Shown here: piece by piece, positions 14,730 to 22,596 of the stretch
Numbering within the stretch: position 1 is the stretch's first letter
Layout of the letters: the number at the start of each line of letters is the position of its first letter
From: Catenulispora sp.
Lineage (GTDB): Bacteria; Actinomycetota; Actinomycetes; Streptomycetales; Catenulisporaceae
DNA: 36,067 nucleotides
Reading direction: 5' to 3'
Assembly: GCA_013361685.1 (NCBI GenBank)
Contig: JABFXP010000495.1
Span: 1-36,067, forward strand
Notes under the pieces: generated by a model
The model's database searches: none
What the model was told of the DNA's origin: nothing
The model's input: the letters and a program-made list of their open reading frames with translations, nothing else
Translations under genes and position numbers: made by a program

Positions 14730-16037
14730 GTGACGACGCGAATGCGCAGCGCGATAGCCGTCTTCCTCGGCTTGGGCACGTTGCTCGCCGCCACCGGCTG
14801 TGCCAGCAGCAGCAGCGGTGGCGGTGGCGGAGGCGGCGGTTCGGCCGACGGCAAGGTGACGGTGACCTTCTGGGAGAACGCGACGAACGGCCCGGACGGC
14901 CTGGCGTACTTCCAGAGCGCCGCGAAGCAGTATCAGACCCTGCACCCGAACGTCACGATCTCGTTCCAGACGATCCAGAACGAGGCCCTCGACGGCAAGC
15001 TCCAGACCGCGCTCAACACGAACAGCGCGCCGGATGTCTTCTTCCAGGTCGGCGGCGGCAAGATGCGGGCCCAGGTCGACGCCGGCGAACTCCAGCCGCT
15101 GAACCTCACCGACGCGGACAAGACCAACATCGGGGCGGCGGCCCTGTCCGGCAGCTCGCTCGACGGCAAGGTGTACATGATGCCGGTCGACACGCAGCCT
15201 GAGGGTATCTACTACAGCAAGAACCTGTTCCAGCAGGCCGGCATCACCTCGACGCCGACGACGATCGAGGAGCTCGAGGCGGACGTCGCCAAGCTCAAGG
15301 CCGTCAACGTCGCGCCGATCGCGGTCGGGGCCAAGGACGCCTGGCCGGCCGCGCACTGGTACTACAACTTCGCCCTCCGCGAGTGCAGCCAGTCGGCCAT
15401 GGCGAACACCGCCAAGTCGCTGAAGTTCGACGACCCCTGCTGGAAGAAGGCCGGCGACGACGTGGCCGCGTTCCTCAAGACCAACCCGTTCCAGGCCGGG
15501 TTCCTGACGACCTCGGCGCAGCAGGGCGCCGGCTCCTCGGCGGGCCTGCTCGCCAACCACAAGGCGGGCATGGAGCTCATGGGCTCCTGGGACCCCGGCG
15601 TGATCGCCAGCCTGACCCCGGACCAGAAGGCGCTGCCCGACCTGGGCTGGTTCCCGTTCCCCGCGGTGGCCGGCGGCCAGGGCGACCCGACCGCGATCAT
15701 GGGCGGCAACTCCGCGTACTCGGTGTCGAAGAAGGCGCCGAAGGAGGCCTTCGGCTTCCTGGAGTTCATGCTGACCAAGGACCAGCAGGAGGCGTATTCC
15801 AAGGCCTTCCAGTCGATCCCGGTGAACCCGGCGTCCCAGGAGGTCGTCACCGCGTCCTACAACGTCTCGGCGCTGCAGGCGTTCAACAAGGCCGGCTACT
15901 CGATGCAGTACCTTGACACCCAGTTCGGCCTGAACGTCGGCAACGCGCTGAACGGCGCCGTCGTCAACCTCATGGCCGGCAAGGGCAGCCCCGCCGACAT
16001 CGTGACGCAGGCCAACGCCGCTGCTGCGAAGGGCTGA
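14730..16037 (+). CDS. Extracellular solute-binding lipoprotein, family 1 (sugar ABC uptake)
   Basis: A 435-residue lipoprotein. A basic N-terminus and hydrophobic core lead to a lipobox LAATGC with Cys24, followed by a Ser- and Gly-rich linker (SSSSGGGGGGGG). The mature part matches sugar-binding proteins of carbohydrate ABC importers: VTVTFWENATNGPDGLAYF at the start, TAFxxxAPDVFFQVGGGK-like core (NSAPDVFFQVGGGKM), DGKVYMMPVDTQPEGIYYSKNLFQQAGI and GSWDPGVIA. It captures a sugar or oligosaccharide outside the membrane. Downstream is a hairpin and then oppositely oriented genes; no permease or ATPase lies in the window, so it is an orphan that must pair with components elsewhere. GTG start with AGGGAG about 9 bases upstream. 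Confidence 0.92.
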   Translation: MTTRMRSAIAVFLGLGTLLAATGCASSSSGGGGGGGGSADGKVTVTFWENATNGPDGLAYFQSAAKQYQTLHPNVTISFQTIQNEALDGKLQTALNTNSAPDVFFQVGGGKMRAQVDAGELQPLNLTDADKTNIGAAALSGSSLDGKVYMMPVDTQPEGIYYSKNLFQQAGITSTPTTIEELEADVAKLKAVNVAPIAVGAKDAWPAAHWYYNFALRECSQSAMANTAKSLKFDDPCWKKAGDDVAAFLKTNPFQAGFLTTSAQQGAGSSAGLLANHKAGMELMGSWDPGVIASLTPDQKALPDLGWFPFPAVAGGQGDPTAIMGGNSAYSVSKKAPKEAFGFLEFMLTKDQQEAYSKAFQSIPVNPASQEVVTASYNVSALQAFNKAGYSMQYLDTQFGLNVGNALNGAVVNLMAGKGSPADIVTQANAAAAKG

Positions 16038-16057
16038 GTAAGCACACGATGAGCGAC

Positions 16058-16099
16058 GCCCTGGGTACTGGCACCGTCATCGGGTGCCGGTCCCAGGGC
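16058..16099. terminator. Hairpin terminator after the binding-protein gene
   Basis: GCCCTGGG (16058-16065) pairs with CCCAGGGC (16092-16099). After a small internal bulge, GGCACC (16070-16075) pairs with GGTGCC around 16083-16088, leaving a loop of a few bases. It lies 21 bp after the stop codon and 98 bp before the end of the convergent PH-like gene. No U-tract is seen. Confidence 0.7.
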
Positions 16100-16196
16100 A
16101 TGGTCTCACCCGGGGTGCGGAGCGACCGGGCCGAGGTCACGGTGGCGCCGGCCGGTGCCCGCTATGTAAGCAGTCGTATTCAGCGAGGACCGCGGG

Positions 16197-16547
16197 TCAC
16201 CGTAGGGCGGCCTCGATGTCCCTGACCGCTGCCCGGGGGTCGGCGACCTCCACGACCAGCCGGGCGTAGCGTTCGTCGGCGAGTTCGATGACCACGGCCT
16301 TGGACGCGTCGTGGACGTCCCAGAAGACGCGCTCGCCGTCGATGTGGAAGGTGCCGGCGGTGATGACGCCGGGCACGCGGGTGCCGGGGGCCCTCATGCC
16401 TTTGGGCTCCTGGATGATCCCGGGGTCGGCGGTCGCGCCGCGGACGTTGGCCAGCGGGATGCTCAGACTGCTTTTCAGGGCCCAGAGTTTGTCAAGGCCG
16501 GTCATTTTCACGACGAGGTTATCGCCTTCGACGCTGATGTGCGCCAC
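16197..16547 (-). CDS. Small conserved protein, probable bacterial PH-like domain
   Basis: A 116-residue soluble protein. The sequence alternates short beta-strand-like segments (ISVEGDNLVVKM, SLSIPLANVRGA, GVITAGTFHIDGERVFWDV, AVVIELADERYARLVVEV) and ends with a helix (PRAAVRDIEAALR). This order, seven strands then one helix, matches bacterial PH-like domains, which are common in actinobacteria as small stand-alone proteins. The DxxKAVVIEL segment is typical. Biochemical function is unknown. The GTG at 16547 has AAGGAG 6 bases upstream. It lies 33 bp downstream of the TetR gene on the same strand, so it is probably co-transcribed and is the likely target of that regulator. Confidence 0.78.
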   Translation of the reverse strand: MAHISVEGDNLVVKMTGLDKLWALKSSLSIPLANVRGATADPGIIQEPKGMRAPGTRVPGVITAGTFHIDGERVFWDVHDASKAVVIELADERYARLVVEVADPRAAVRDIEAALR

Positions 16548-16580
16548 GGTGGCTCCTTGGGCGGGAAAGTGGTTGGGGTT

Positions 16581-17114
16581 TCAGGACGGGGTGGGGCGTC
16601 CGCCGGCTGTCGCGCCGACCTCGGCGGGCTCCCGGTCGGCCGGGCTGTATCTGGCCCGGATCCGCAGCCCGAGCAGTGTGGCGACCGGGTCGGGCGCCGG
16701 AACCCGGGGCACGCCATCGGCCCCGACATCGATCCCGGCACAGGCCCGGTCCAGCCCGGCCAGCGCGCCGGCGACCAGGTCGGCCACCTCAGCGTCGGTC
16801 GGGGCCGTTTCGACCGCGGCCAGGATCAGCAGGTCCAGGCCCGGATCGTCCGACGCCTCGCGCAGCGCGGCAGCCGGATCGGCCGCGACCGCGACGCGCT
16901 CGGCGATCGGGGCCACTTGATGCTCGAGTGACCAGCGCAGCGCAGCCAAATACAGGCCGCGTTTGCTGCCGAACGTTTTGTAGAGACTGTTGCGATGCAC
17001 GCTCAGCCCGGCGACCAGATCGTCCACGGATGTGCCGTCGAAGCTGCGCATCGCGAACAGCCCCGCCGCCGAGCGGATGACCTCGGCCTCGTCGAATCCT
17101 CGTGGACGACCCAT
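16581..17114 (-). CDS. TetR-family transcriptional regulator
   Basis: A 177-residue regulator. The N-terminal helix-turn-helix is RGFDEAEVIRSAAGLFAMRSFDGTSVDDLVAGLSVHRNSLYKTFGSKRGLYLAAL (residues about 5-55). The C-terminal ligand domain (about 60-160) is helical and unclassified. The start ATG at 17114 sits 6 bases after the -10 TATGGT (17126-17121), so its mRNA is probably leaderless; there is no ribosome binding site. A palindromic operator at 17151-17162 adjoins the -35, indicating autorepression. It leads a two-gene operon with the PH-like protein. The in-frame upstream codons back to 17150 run through the promoter and are not coding. Confidence 0.9.
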   Translation of the reverse strand: MGRPRGFDEAEVIRSAAGLFAMRSFDGTSVDDLVAGLSVHRNSLYKTFGSKRGLYLAALRWSLEHQVAPIAERVAVAADPAAALREASDDPGLDLLILAAVETAPTDAEVADLVAGALAGLDRACAGIDVGADGVPRVPAPDPVATLLGLRIRARYSPADREPAEVGATAGGRPTPS

Positions 17115-17120
17115 GGCTCG

Positions 17121-17150
17121 ACCATAGCCAGTTTGGGAACGAACAGTCAA
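17121..17150 (-). promoter_or_regulatory. Promoter of the TetR gene, leaderless
   Basis: On the minus strand, TTGACT (17150-17145) and TATGGT (17126-17121) are separated by 18 bp, matching the -35 and -10 of a housekeeping promoter. The expected start of transcription falls at about 17114, the first base of the ATG. Confidence 0.6.
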
Positions 17151-17162
17151 GAACGATCGTTC
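17136..17162. promoter_or_regulatory. TetR autoregulatory operator
   Basis: GAACGATCGTTC at 17151-17162 is a perfect 12-bp palindrome directly beside the -35. A further GGAACGA at about 17137-17143 pairs with TCGTTCC at 17157-17163 and repeats GAACGA, giving a second overlapping half-site inside the promoter spacer. The position allows repression of the TetR operon. Confidence 0.6.
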
Positions 17163-17193
17163 CTGAATCGCGGCTGGGGCAAAGGGATCGAGA

Positions 17194-18327
17194 CTAGTGC
17201 GAGAACGCCGCGACGATGTCCGCTGCCACCTTCTCCGGCGCCGTCGAGGTGGCAGGGCTCTGATTGGCGGGCGTGTTGGCCGAGACGTCGATCAGCTCGG
17301 TGCCGTCGACGATGATGACCTCGCGCAGGCCCGGCATGGTGAACAGGACGCCGGGCAAGCCCCCGGCCGACGTCGCCTGCCACGCGGAGCCCGGGAACTG
17401 GGAGGCGGCGCAGCGCTGCACGTAGGCCCGCCGATCCCCCAGGAAGGCCGAGGCGGTGGCGTTGTCCTGGAACTGGTCGACGGTCGCGGAGAAGGCGCTG
17501 GTGACCGCGTACTCGCGGCGGGCGTAGGCGGTACCGAGGACCGAAAAGTCCGGCAGGGTCGCGTTGTCGACGCAGCTTGCGCTCCGGTACAGCTGGCCGG
17601 GGTCGGTGGGCTGGGGCACCAGCTGGGATCCGGAGTCGGCGGTGTGCAGGGTGGCGCTGGCGCCGGTGGGGAACGAGGAGATGCAGGCGAGGATCGCGGC
17701 CAGCTCCGAGCCGGTGAGTTGGCCCTTGGAGGAGGCGGTACAGCCGGCCGGGGCACCGTTGGCGGCGGACGCGCTCGAACTGCCGCTCGCGCCGCCGCTT
17801 GGGCCGCCGCTGAGGCTGGAGATCCGGGTCTCGAAGGCTTTCTGGCCGTTCTGGCATCCGCCCTGGACGCCGGTCTGCTGAAGGTCGGCCACGCTGCCGT
17901 GCGCGCACTGCCAGGCGTCGTCGACGGTGGCGAAGCCGCCCGAGCCCTCCTTGGCCGCGGAACCGTAGTCGGTCCAGACCTTCTTCGCCTCGGCACAGGA
18001 CAGTGTGCCGCCGGTGATGACGAGCCGGACGACGGAGCCGTTGCCGTCGGCCCCGATCTGCCCGCAGTCGGGACCGTTCGGCGCGGCGGATGACGACACC
18101 GCCGGCGCCGCGGAGGAGGAACTCAGGGCCGTCGAAATCGAGGACGTGGACGTCACGCTTGGCGAGCTCGCCGCGCTCGTGGCACCCACCGCGGTGGTCG
18201 CGCCACCGTCCTTCGACGACGCAGCCGGCGAAGACCCGCCACAGGCACCGAGCATCGGGGTCATGGCAGCCATGACGACGGCGAGACCGACCAGGGGGCG
18301 AGGGTGACCAGCACGGGAGATCGACAC
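17194..18327 (-). CDS. Ser/Thr-rich lipoprotein with a PknH-like or unknown sensor domain
   Basis: A 377-residue predicted lipoprotein. The signal peptide ends in the lipobox MLGAC with Cys29. Residues about 32-85 are a low-complexity Ser/Thr/Ala linker, as in wall-spanning lipoproteins. A Cys-containing domain follows (DCGQIG, CAEAKKVWTDYG, then AWQCAHG and GGCQNG, about 88-165). A second Ser/Gly linker leads to a C-terminal domain (about 200-377) with CTASSKGQLTGSELAAILACISSFP, QFQDNATASAFLGDRRAYVQRCA and GVLFTMPGLREVIIVDGTELIDVSA. The latter pattern recalls extracellular PknH_C-type sensor domains in which a quantity of Cys pairs form disulfides, but the resemblance is loose. The GTG start at 18327 begins the signal peptide; no ribosome binding site is clear. 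Confidence 0.75.
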   Translation of the reverse strand: MSISRAGHPRPLVGLAVVMAAMTPMLGACGGSSPAASSKDGGATTAVGATSAASSPSVTSTSSISTALSSSSAAPAVSSSAAPNGPDCGQIGADGNGSVVRLVITGGTLSCAEAKKVWTDYGSAAKEGSGGFATVDDAWQCAHGSVADLQQTGVQGGCQNGQKAFETRISSLSGGPSGGASGSSSASAANGAPAGCTASSKGQLTGSELAAILACISSFPTGASATLHTADSGSQLVPQPTDPGQLYRSASCVDNATLPDFSVLGTAYARREYAVTSAFSATVDQFQDNATASAFLGDRRAYVQRCAASQFPGSAWQATSAGGLPGVLFTMPGLREVIIVDGTELIDVSANTPANQSPATSTAPEKVAADIVAAFSH

Positions 18328-18721
18328 CGTCGCATTATTCAGCCGGTGATCGGGCGCCCGGAAGAGGCATAACCCTAGGGTCAGGGTTTTGATGTAGGGC
18401 CGCGGTCTTGTATGTCGCCGTGGTGCGGACTGCCCCGTCCGGAGGACGTAATCCATATCACTCGGGACCGGATCGCACGTCCGGCTCCAGGGCCCGGGTG
18501 GCGCCGGGGTGGCGCCCCGTCTCTAAATCAGAATTCTGTGTCGCCATGGTCGAAAGCCCTGCTGAACATAGGTAATTAGACCTCTGATGTACTCCCGGAG
18601 CTGGCGGCATGCTGGGCCTCGGGTGAGCCGACCCGGCCACCGAAGACGCGACCCCACGCCTGGTCGGCCGCCACCGTCGGGCATGAGCTGTGGGGCAGCC
18701 TCCCGAAGGGACGACACCTCC
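18328..18721. other. Divergent intergenic region with inverted repeats
   Basis: About 390 bp without a supported gene. An inverted repeat AACCCT (18371-18376) / AGGGTT (18383-18388) lies about 45 bp upstream of the lipoprotein start and may be an operator. An A/T-rich patch with AGGT/ACCT flanking AATTAG lies near 18571-18584. The open frame before the propeller start (18587-18721) has poor codon bias and is taken as leader; AAGGGA near 18705-18711 is the ribosome binding site of the propeller gene. Confidence 0.4.
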
Positions 18722-20614
18722 GTGTCCTCAGCATCACTCGCACGCTCGGGCGGTGGCAGGAGCCGCCTGCGCCGCGCGGCCGCGGCGGCATCGGCCGCGG
18801 CGGTGCTCACCGTCACCGCGCTGCTGGCGCCCGCGAGCGCGGCGACGCGCAACGTCTATGTGGCGAACCTGCGCAGCAACAACGTGTCGGTCATCGATCC
18901 GGCCACCGGCAGTGTCGTGGCGACCATTCCGGTCGGGGCCAACCCCGAGGGGGTGGCGGTGTCGCCGGACAACTCCGAAGCGTGGACCGCCAACGACAGC
19001 AGCAACACCGTCTCGGTCATCGACACCGCCACCAACACGGTCAGCACCACGATCGGGGTGGGTCGGCTGCCCGGGCCGCTGGCGTTCGCGCCGAACGGGG
19101 CCTTCGCCTATCTCGGGCACTTCATCAGCCCCGGCGTCGGCGGCGTGGACGTCATCGACACCGCCACCCACACCGTGGTGGCCGACGTCGCGGTCGGCAA
19201 CCAGCCGTTCGGCATCGCCGTCTCGCCGGACAGCACGCGTGTTTACGTGGCGAACTTCGTCGGCAATTCGGTGTCTGTCATCGACGCGGCCACCAATACC
19301 GTCGTGGCCACCATCTCCAGCGGTTCGGCCCGCACTCCGGCCAGTATCGCGCTGTCGCCTGATGGCACCCATGCGTATACCGCGAACTTCAACAGCAACA
19401 ACGTCTCGGTCATCGACACCGCCACGAACACCATCAGTACCCTGATCGCGACCGGCGGCGGGCCCGGCGGCGTCGCGGTCACGCCGGACGGCGGCCGCCT
19501 GTTCGTGCCCGAGGAGAACGCGAACGTGGTGGCCGTGATCGACACCGCCACCGACACCGTCACCGCCACCATCCCGGTCGGCAGCGTCCCGATCTCCGTG
19601 CTGGTCGACGGCACCACCGCCTACGTCGCCAACGGCGGCGGCAACACCGTCTCGGTCATCGACACCACGACCGACACCGTCACCCGGACCATCGCCGTCG
19701 GCAACACCCCGTTCGCGATCGCCCAGGCCCCGACCCCGCCGCTGGCCCTGCCGATCGTGACCGGCATCAGCCCGACGCACGGGCCCGAGGCCGGCGGCAC
19801 CACGGTCACCGTCAGCGGCAGCCACCTGACCGGCGCGACCCAGGTCTTGTTCGGCAGCGTCCCGGCCAGCGGGGTGACCGTGGTGAACGACTCCACCCTC
19901 ACCGCGACCGCCCCGGCGCAGGCCGACGGCACCGTGGACGTCACCGTGATCACGCCTGCCGGCACCAGCGCCACCGACCCGACCGACCGCTATACCTACG
20001 ACGAGCCGGCCCCGGCCGTCACCGGCATCAGCCCGGCATCCGGCGTCCTGGCCGGCGGCACCTCCGTCACCATCACCGGCACCGACTTCCTCGGCGCCAC
20101 CTCCGTCGCCTTCGGCTCGACGCCGGCGGCGTTCACCGTCGTGTCCGACACCCAGATCACCGCCACCGCACCGGCTTCCAGCACCGTCGGCCCGGTGGAC
20201 GTCACGGTGACCACGCCTGCGGGCACCAGCGCCACCGGCGCCGCGGATCGCTACACCTACAGCTATCCCTTCACCGGCTTCTACGCTCCGGTCGCCAACA
20301 CCCCGACGCTGAACCAGGTCCACGCCGGCCAGGCGATCCCGATGAAGTTCAGCCTCGGCGGGAACTACGGCCTGGACATCATCCCCACCGGCTTCCCGAC
20401 CGCCACGCAGGTCAACTGCGCCACCGGAGCGCCGGTCAACACCTCCACTCTCACCGACACCGCCGGAGGATCCGGGCTGCAATACGACCCGACGACGAAC
20501 ACCTACACCTACGTCTGGAAGACCCAGAAAGCCTGGGCCGGCACCTGCCAGGTCTTCACCCTGGGACTGAATGACACGAGCAGCCACGTCGCGGACTTCC
20601 AGTTCGTGGACTGA
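18722..20614 (+). CDS. Secreted seven-bladed YVTN beta-propeller with two TIG domains and a PxKF domain
   Basis: A 630-residue exported protein. A long Arg-rich signal peptide (RSRLRRAAAAASAAAVLTV) ends near ASAA at about residue 41. Seven propeller blades follow (about residues 42-330), each carrying a VSVID-x-ATxTV core: VIDPATGS, VIDTATNT, VIDTATHT, VIDAATNT, VIDTATNT, VIDTATDT and VIDTTTDT, with YVAN and AVSPD motifs. Two IPT/TIG beta-sandwiches come next (VTGISPTHGPEAGGTTVTVSG and VTGISPASGVLAGGTSVTITG, about 340-515). The C-terminal domain with GQAIPMKFSLGG is PxKF-like. The layout is that of a surface adhesin or wall protein; no catalytic site is seen. GTG start at 18722 behind AAGGGA. 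The tandem DNA repeats encode the blades and are not a separate repeat element. Confidence 0.88.
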   Translation: MSSASLARSGGGRSRLRRAAAAASAAAVLTVTALLAPASAATRNVYVANLRSNNVSVIDPATGSVVATIPVGANPEGVAVSPDNSEAWTANDSSNTVSVIDTATNTVSTTIGVGRLPGPLAFAPNGAFAYLGHFISPGVGGVDVIDTATHTVVADVAVGNQPFGIAVSPDSTRVYVANFVGNSVSVIDAATNTVVATISSGSARTPASIALSPDGTHAYTANFNSNNVSVIDTATNTISTLIATGGGPGGVAVTPDGGRLFVPEENANVVAVIDTATDTVTATIPVGSVPISVLVDGTTAYVANGGGNTVSVIDTTTDTVTRTIAVGNTPFAIAQAPTPPLALPIVTGISPTHGPEAGGTTVTVSGSHLTGATQVLFGSVPASGVTVVNDSTLTATAPAQADGTVDVTVITPAGTSATDPTDRYTYDEPAPAVTGISPASGVLAGGTSVTITGTDFLGATSVAFGSTPAAFTVVSDTQITATAPASSTVGPVDVTVTTPAGTSATGAADRYTYSYPFTGFYAPVANTPTLNQVHAGQAIPMKFSLGGNYGLDIIPTGFPTATQVNCATGAPVNTSTLTDTAGGSGLQYDPTTNTYTYVWKTQKAWAGTCQVFTLGLNDTSSHVADFQFVD

Positions 20615-20629
20615 CGACCGCACGGAACG

Positions 20630-20669
20630 CGCCGCGCGCCTCGATCCGGTGGGATCCCGGCGCGCGGCG
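20630..20669. terminator. Hairpin terminator after the propeller gene
   Basis: CGCCGCGCGCC (20630-20640) pairs with GGCGCGCGGCG (20659-20669). Inside, GATCC (20643-20647) pairs with GGATC (20652-20656), giving a long, nearly continuous stem with a small loop. It lies 15 bp after the stop codon. Confidence 0.8.
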
Positions 20670-20807
20670 GCCTTGCTCGCCCGAAAACGATGCGCGGGCA
20701 CCCGTCTTCCGGCCCTCCGCAGACATCAGCCCTCTGGTACGACGGCGGAACATTGCTACGATGCCATCCAAGTGACCGGTAACATGATGCACCCGTGGGG
20801 GACAAAC

Positions 20808-21647
20808 ATGGCGAACGAGCCCTGGGCCGCGCAAGAGTCGCAGGAGGCCGCGCCACTCGTCGATCTCCGCACGGACGTGCCGCACTCCGCGCGGGTCTAC
20901 GACTACCTCATCGGCGGCAAGACCAACTTCGAGGCCGACCGGGTCGCCGCCCACGCCTCGGTGGCGGCGTGGCCGTCGCTGCCGATCTCGATGCGCGTCA
21001 CCCGCGACTTCATGGAACGTTCGGTACGGCACCTCGCCGAGCGGTACGGGGTGCGGCAGTTCCTGGACGTCGGCACCGGCATCCCCAAGTCGCCGAACGT
21101 CCACGAGATCGCCCAGTCGGTCGCCCCCGAGGCCCGGATCGCCTACGTGGACAACGACCCGATCGTCCTGACCTACGCCAGGGCCCTGATGTCGAGCACT
21201 CCCGAGGGCCGCACCTGCTACCTCGACGCCGACATCCGCAACCCCGAGTCGATCACCGAGAGCCCCCTCCTCCGCGAGGTGATCGACTTCTCGGAGCCGG
21301 TCGCGCTGTCGCTGATCGCGATCGTGCACTTCGTGCTCGACGAGGACGACCCGCAGGGCATCGTGAACCACCTCATGAGCGCGCTGGCGCCCGGGAGTTT
21401 CCTCACGCTGACGGTGTTCACCGGCGACACCGACCCGGTGGGGGTGGGCGGCGTCAGCCGCGAGTACAACAAGCGCGGCATCCCGCTGCAAGTCCGCGAC
21501 AAGGCCGAGACCGAGGCCTTCTTCAAGGGCTATGAGCTGATCGACCCCGGCGTCACCCTGGTCCACCACTGGCATCCGGACGCCGATGCCCCGCCGATCC
21601 GCGACGAGGACATCGCTATGTACGCCGGGGTGGCGGTCAAGCGCTGA
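20808..21647 (+). CDS. DUF574-family SAM-dependent methyltransferase
   Basis: A 279-residue protein of the actinobacterial DUF574/Methyltransf_19 family. Conserved marks are HSARVYDYLIGGKTNFEADR (about residues 26-45), FMERSVRHLAERYGVRQFLDVGTGIPKSPNVHEIAQ (about 68-103), the SAM-binding VDNDPIVLTYARALM (about 112-126) and LMSALAPGSFLTLT. The family is abundant in Streptomyces-like genomes; substrates are largely unknown. ATG at 20808 with a G-rich GTGGGGGA upstream; an upstream in-frame ATG at 20784 is possible. A TACGAT at 20757-20762 is a candidate -10. It ends 37 bp before the convergent zinc-ribbon gene, with no clear hairpin between them. Confidence 0.9.
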   Translation: MANEPWAAQESQEAAPLVDLRTDVPHSARVYDYLIGGKTNFEADRVAAHASVAAWPSLPISMRVTRDFMERSVRHLAERYGVRQFLDVGTGIPKSPNVHEIAQSVAPEARIAYVDNDPIVLTYARALMSSTPEGRTCYLDADIRNPESITESPLLREVIDFSEPVALSLIAIVHFVLDEDDPQGIVNHLMSALAPGSFLTLTVFTGDTDPVGVGGVSREYNKRGIPLQVRDKAETEAFFKGYELIDPGVTLVHHWHPDADAPPIRDEDIAMYAGVAVKR

Positions 21648-21684
21648 GCAGCTCCGCCGCCAAGGAGAACAAGCGGATCACCGG

Positions 21685-22218
21685 CTAACTGTCCTCATCC
21701 ACGTTCCACTCACCAGGCAGGTCATCGTCGCAGAAGACGCAGACGAAGTCCTGCTCCCGGACGATGTTGACCTCGCGGCAGGAAAGACAGCGTCGGAACA
21801 CGACCTCGTGCGTGAACCCGCGCGGCCGAGCCAGCTCCGCTCGATCCAGCGCGTCGGCCACCGCCGACCAGCAACCGAGGTCGGGGCAGTAACCGGTGGA
21901 CTGATTGCTGACCTCGACGACCGCCCACCGGCCAGACTCGCGACCGAACCTGATCTCGCCGGCGGCCAGGACCGCTTCCCCGCCAGCGCAGACGACGTGC
22001 TCGCTGCGCCGCGGCGCAAGCCGCAGCACCCCGGCGGCATCGACGACGAAGGTGAACGGCTCCGCCAGCTCCTGCGGCGCCCGAGCCGACACCCACGCGC
22101 CGAACTCCGACGCCGACCGGACACGCTGCCCGCCCGCGCCCGGCCGGACCAGGCCGGCGATGTCGGCCGGACCCACGTAGGAGAACAGTCGCCCCGACAC
22201 CGTCACGCCGATCACCAT
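21685..22218 (-). CDS. Conserved protein with a C-terminal CxxC...CxxC zinc ribbon
   Basis: A 177-residue protein. The N-terminal part (about residues 1-110) is an unclassified alpha/beta domain beginning VIGVTVSGRLFSYVGP. The C-terminus has YCPDLGCWSAVADALDRA and then CLSCREVNIVREQDFVCVFCDDDLP, whose two CxxC pairs predict a zinc ribbon. Similar small proteins are found in actinobacteria without assigned function. The ATG at 22218 is preceded by a G-rich stretch; an earlier in-frame ATG (about 22271) would add 18 residues with weak codon bias. It is convergent with the DUF574 gene. The zinc ribbon may bind nucleic acid or protein. Confidence 0.7.
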   Translation of the reverse strand: MVIGVTVSGRLFSYVGPADIAGLVRPGAGGQRVRSASEFGAWVSARAPQELAEPFTFVVDAAGVLRLAPRRSEHVVCAGGEAVLAAGEIRFGRESGRWAVVEVSNQSTGYCPDLGCWSAVADALDRAELARPRGFTHEVVFRRCLSCREVNIVREQDFVCVFCDDDLPGEWNVDEDS

Positions 22219-22596
22219 AGACCCCACACCTGAGCGGCGATCATTCGCTGGGCACTCGCCGAAACTCATGATCTCGCTGACCCTCCCGGTGATCTCCCCG
22301 CGGTACGCGGCTTTCCGTGGGTCGCCGCACCGTTCGAGCGCGCGTTCGCAGTGAGCTTGCACAGACACCGGTCGGATGATCGGTGACACCGACGGCGTCT
22401 ACCGCTGCTGAAGCGCTTGTCGGCCTGTGTTGGTTCGGGCGGGGCCGTGTCGGATTTTCCCAAGACAGCCCTCTGACGATCGGCGACGGTGGATGGCTGA
22501 GGCCGGCCGCTGCTGAGGGGCCGGCGTCGTCGTAGGAATCGTCCGACACGACGGCCCCTCCGGACGGTGGGCGGCCGCAGAAAGCAGGGTCGTGAG
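22219..22596. other. Intergenic region upstream of the rhs gene with a long hairpin
   Basis: About 380 bp without a supported gene. GAGGGGCC at 22515-22522 and GGCCCCTC at 22553-22560 form the base of a hairpin, extended by GTCGT (22526-22530) pairing with ACGAC (22548-22552). It ends 36 bp before the rhs start, so it may be an attenuator or a leader structure. Further up, CACCGGTCGG and CGGTGACACCG (about 22366-22392) form a loose dyad. Clear -35/-10 hexamers were not found. Confidence 0.4.

Noticed and set aside
18850-19730. Regular DNA repeats resembling an array
   Set aside because: The period and reading frame match the seven propeller blades; they are coding repeats, not CRISPR or mobile repeats.
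18734-20701. A 655-codon open frame on the minus strand opposite the propeller gene
   Set aside because: It contains no recognisable domain and mirrors the blade repeats; it is a shadow of the propeller frame.
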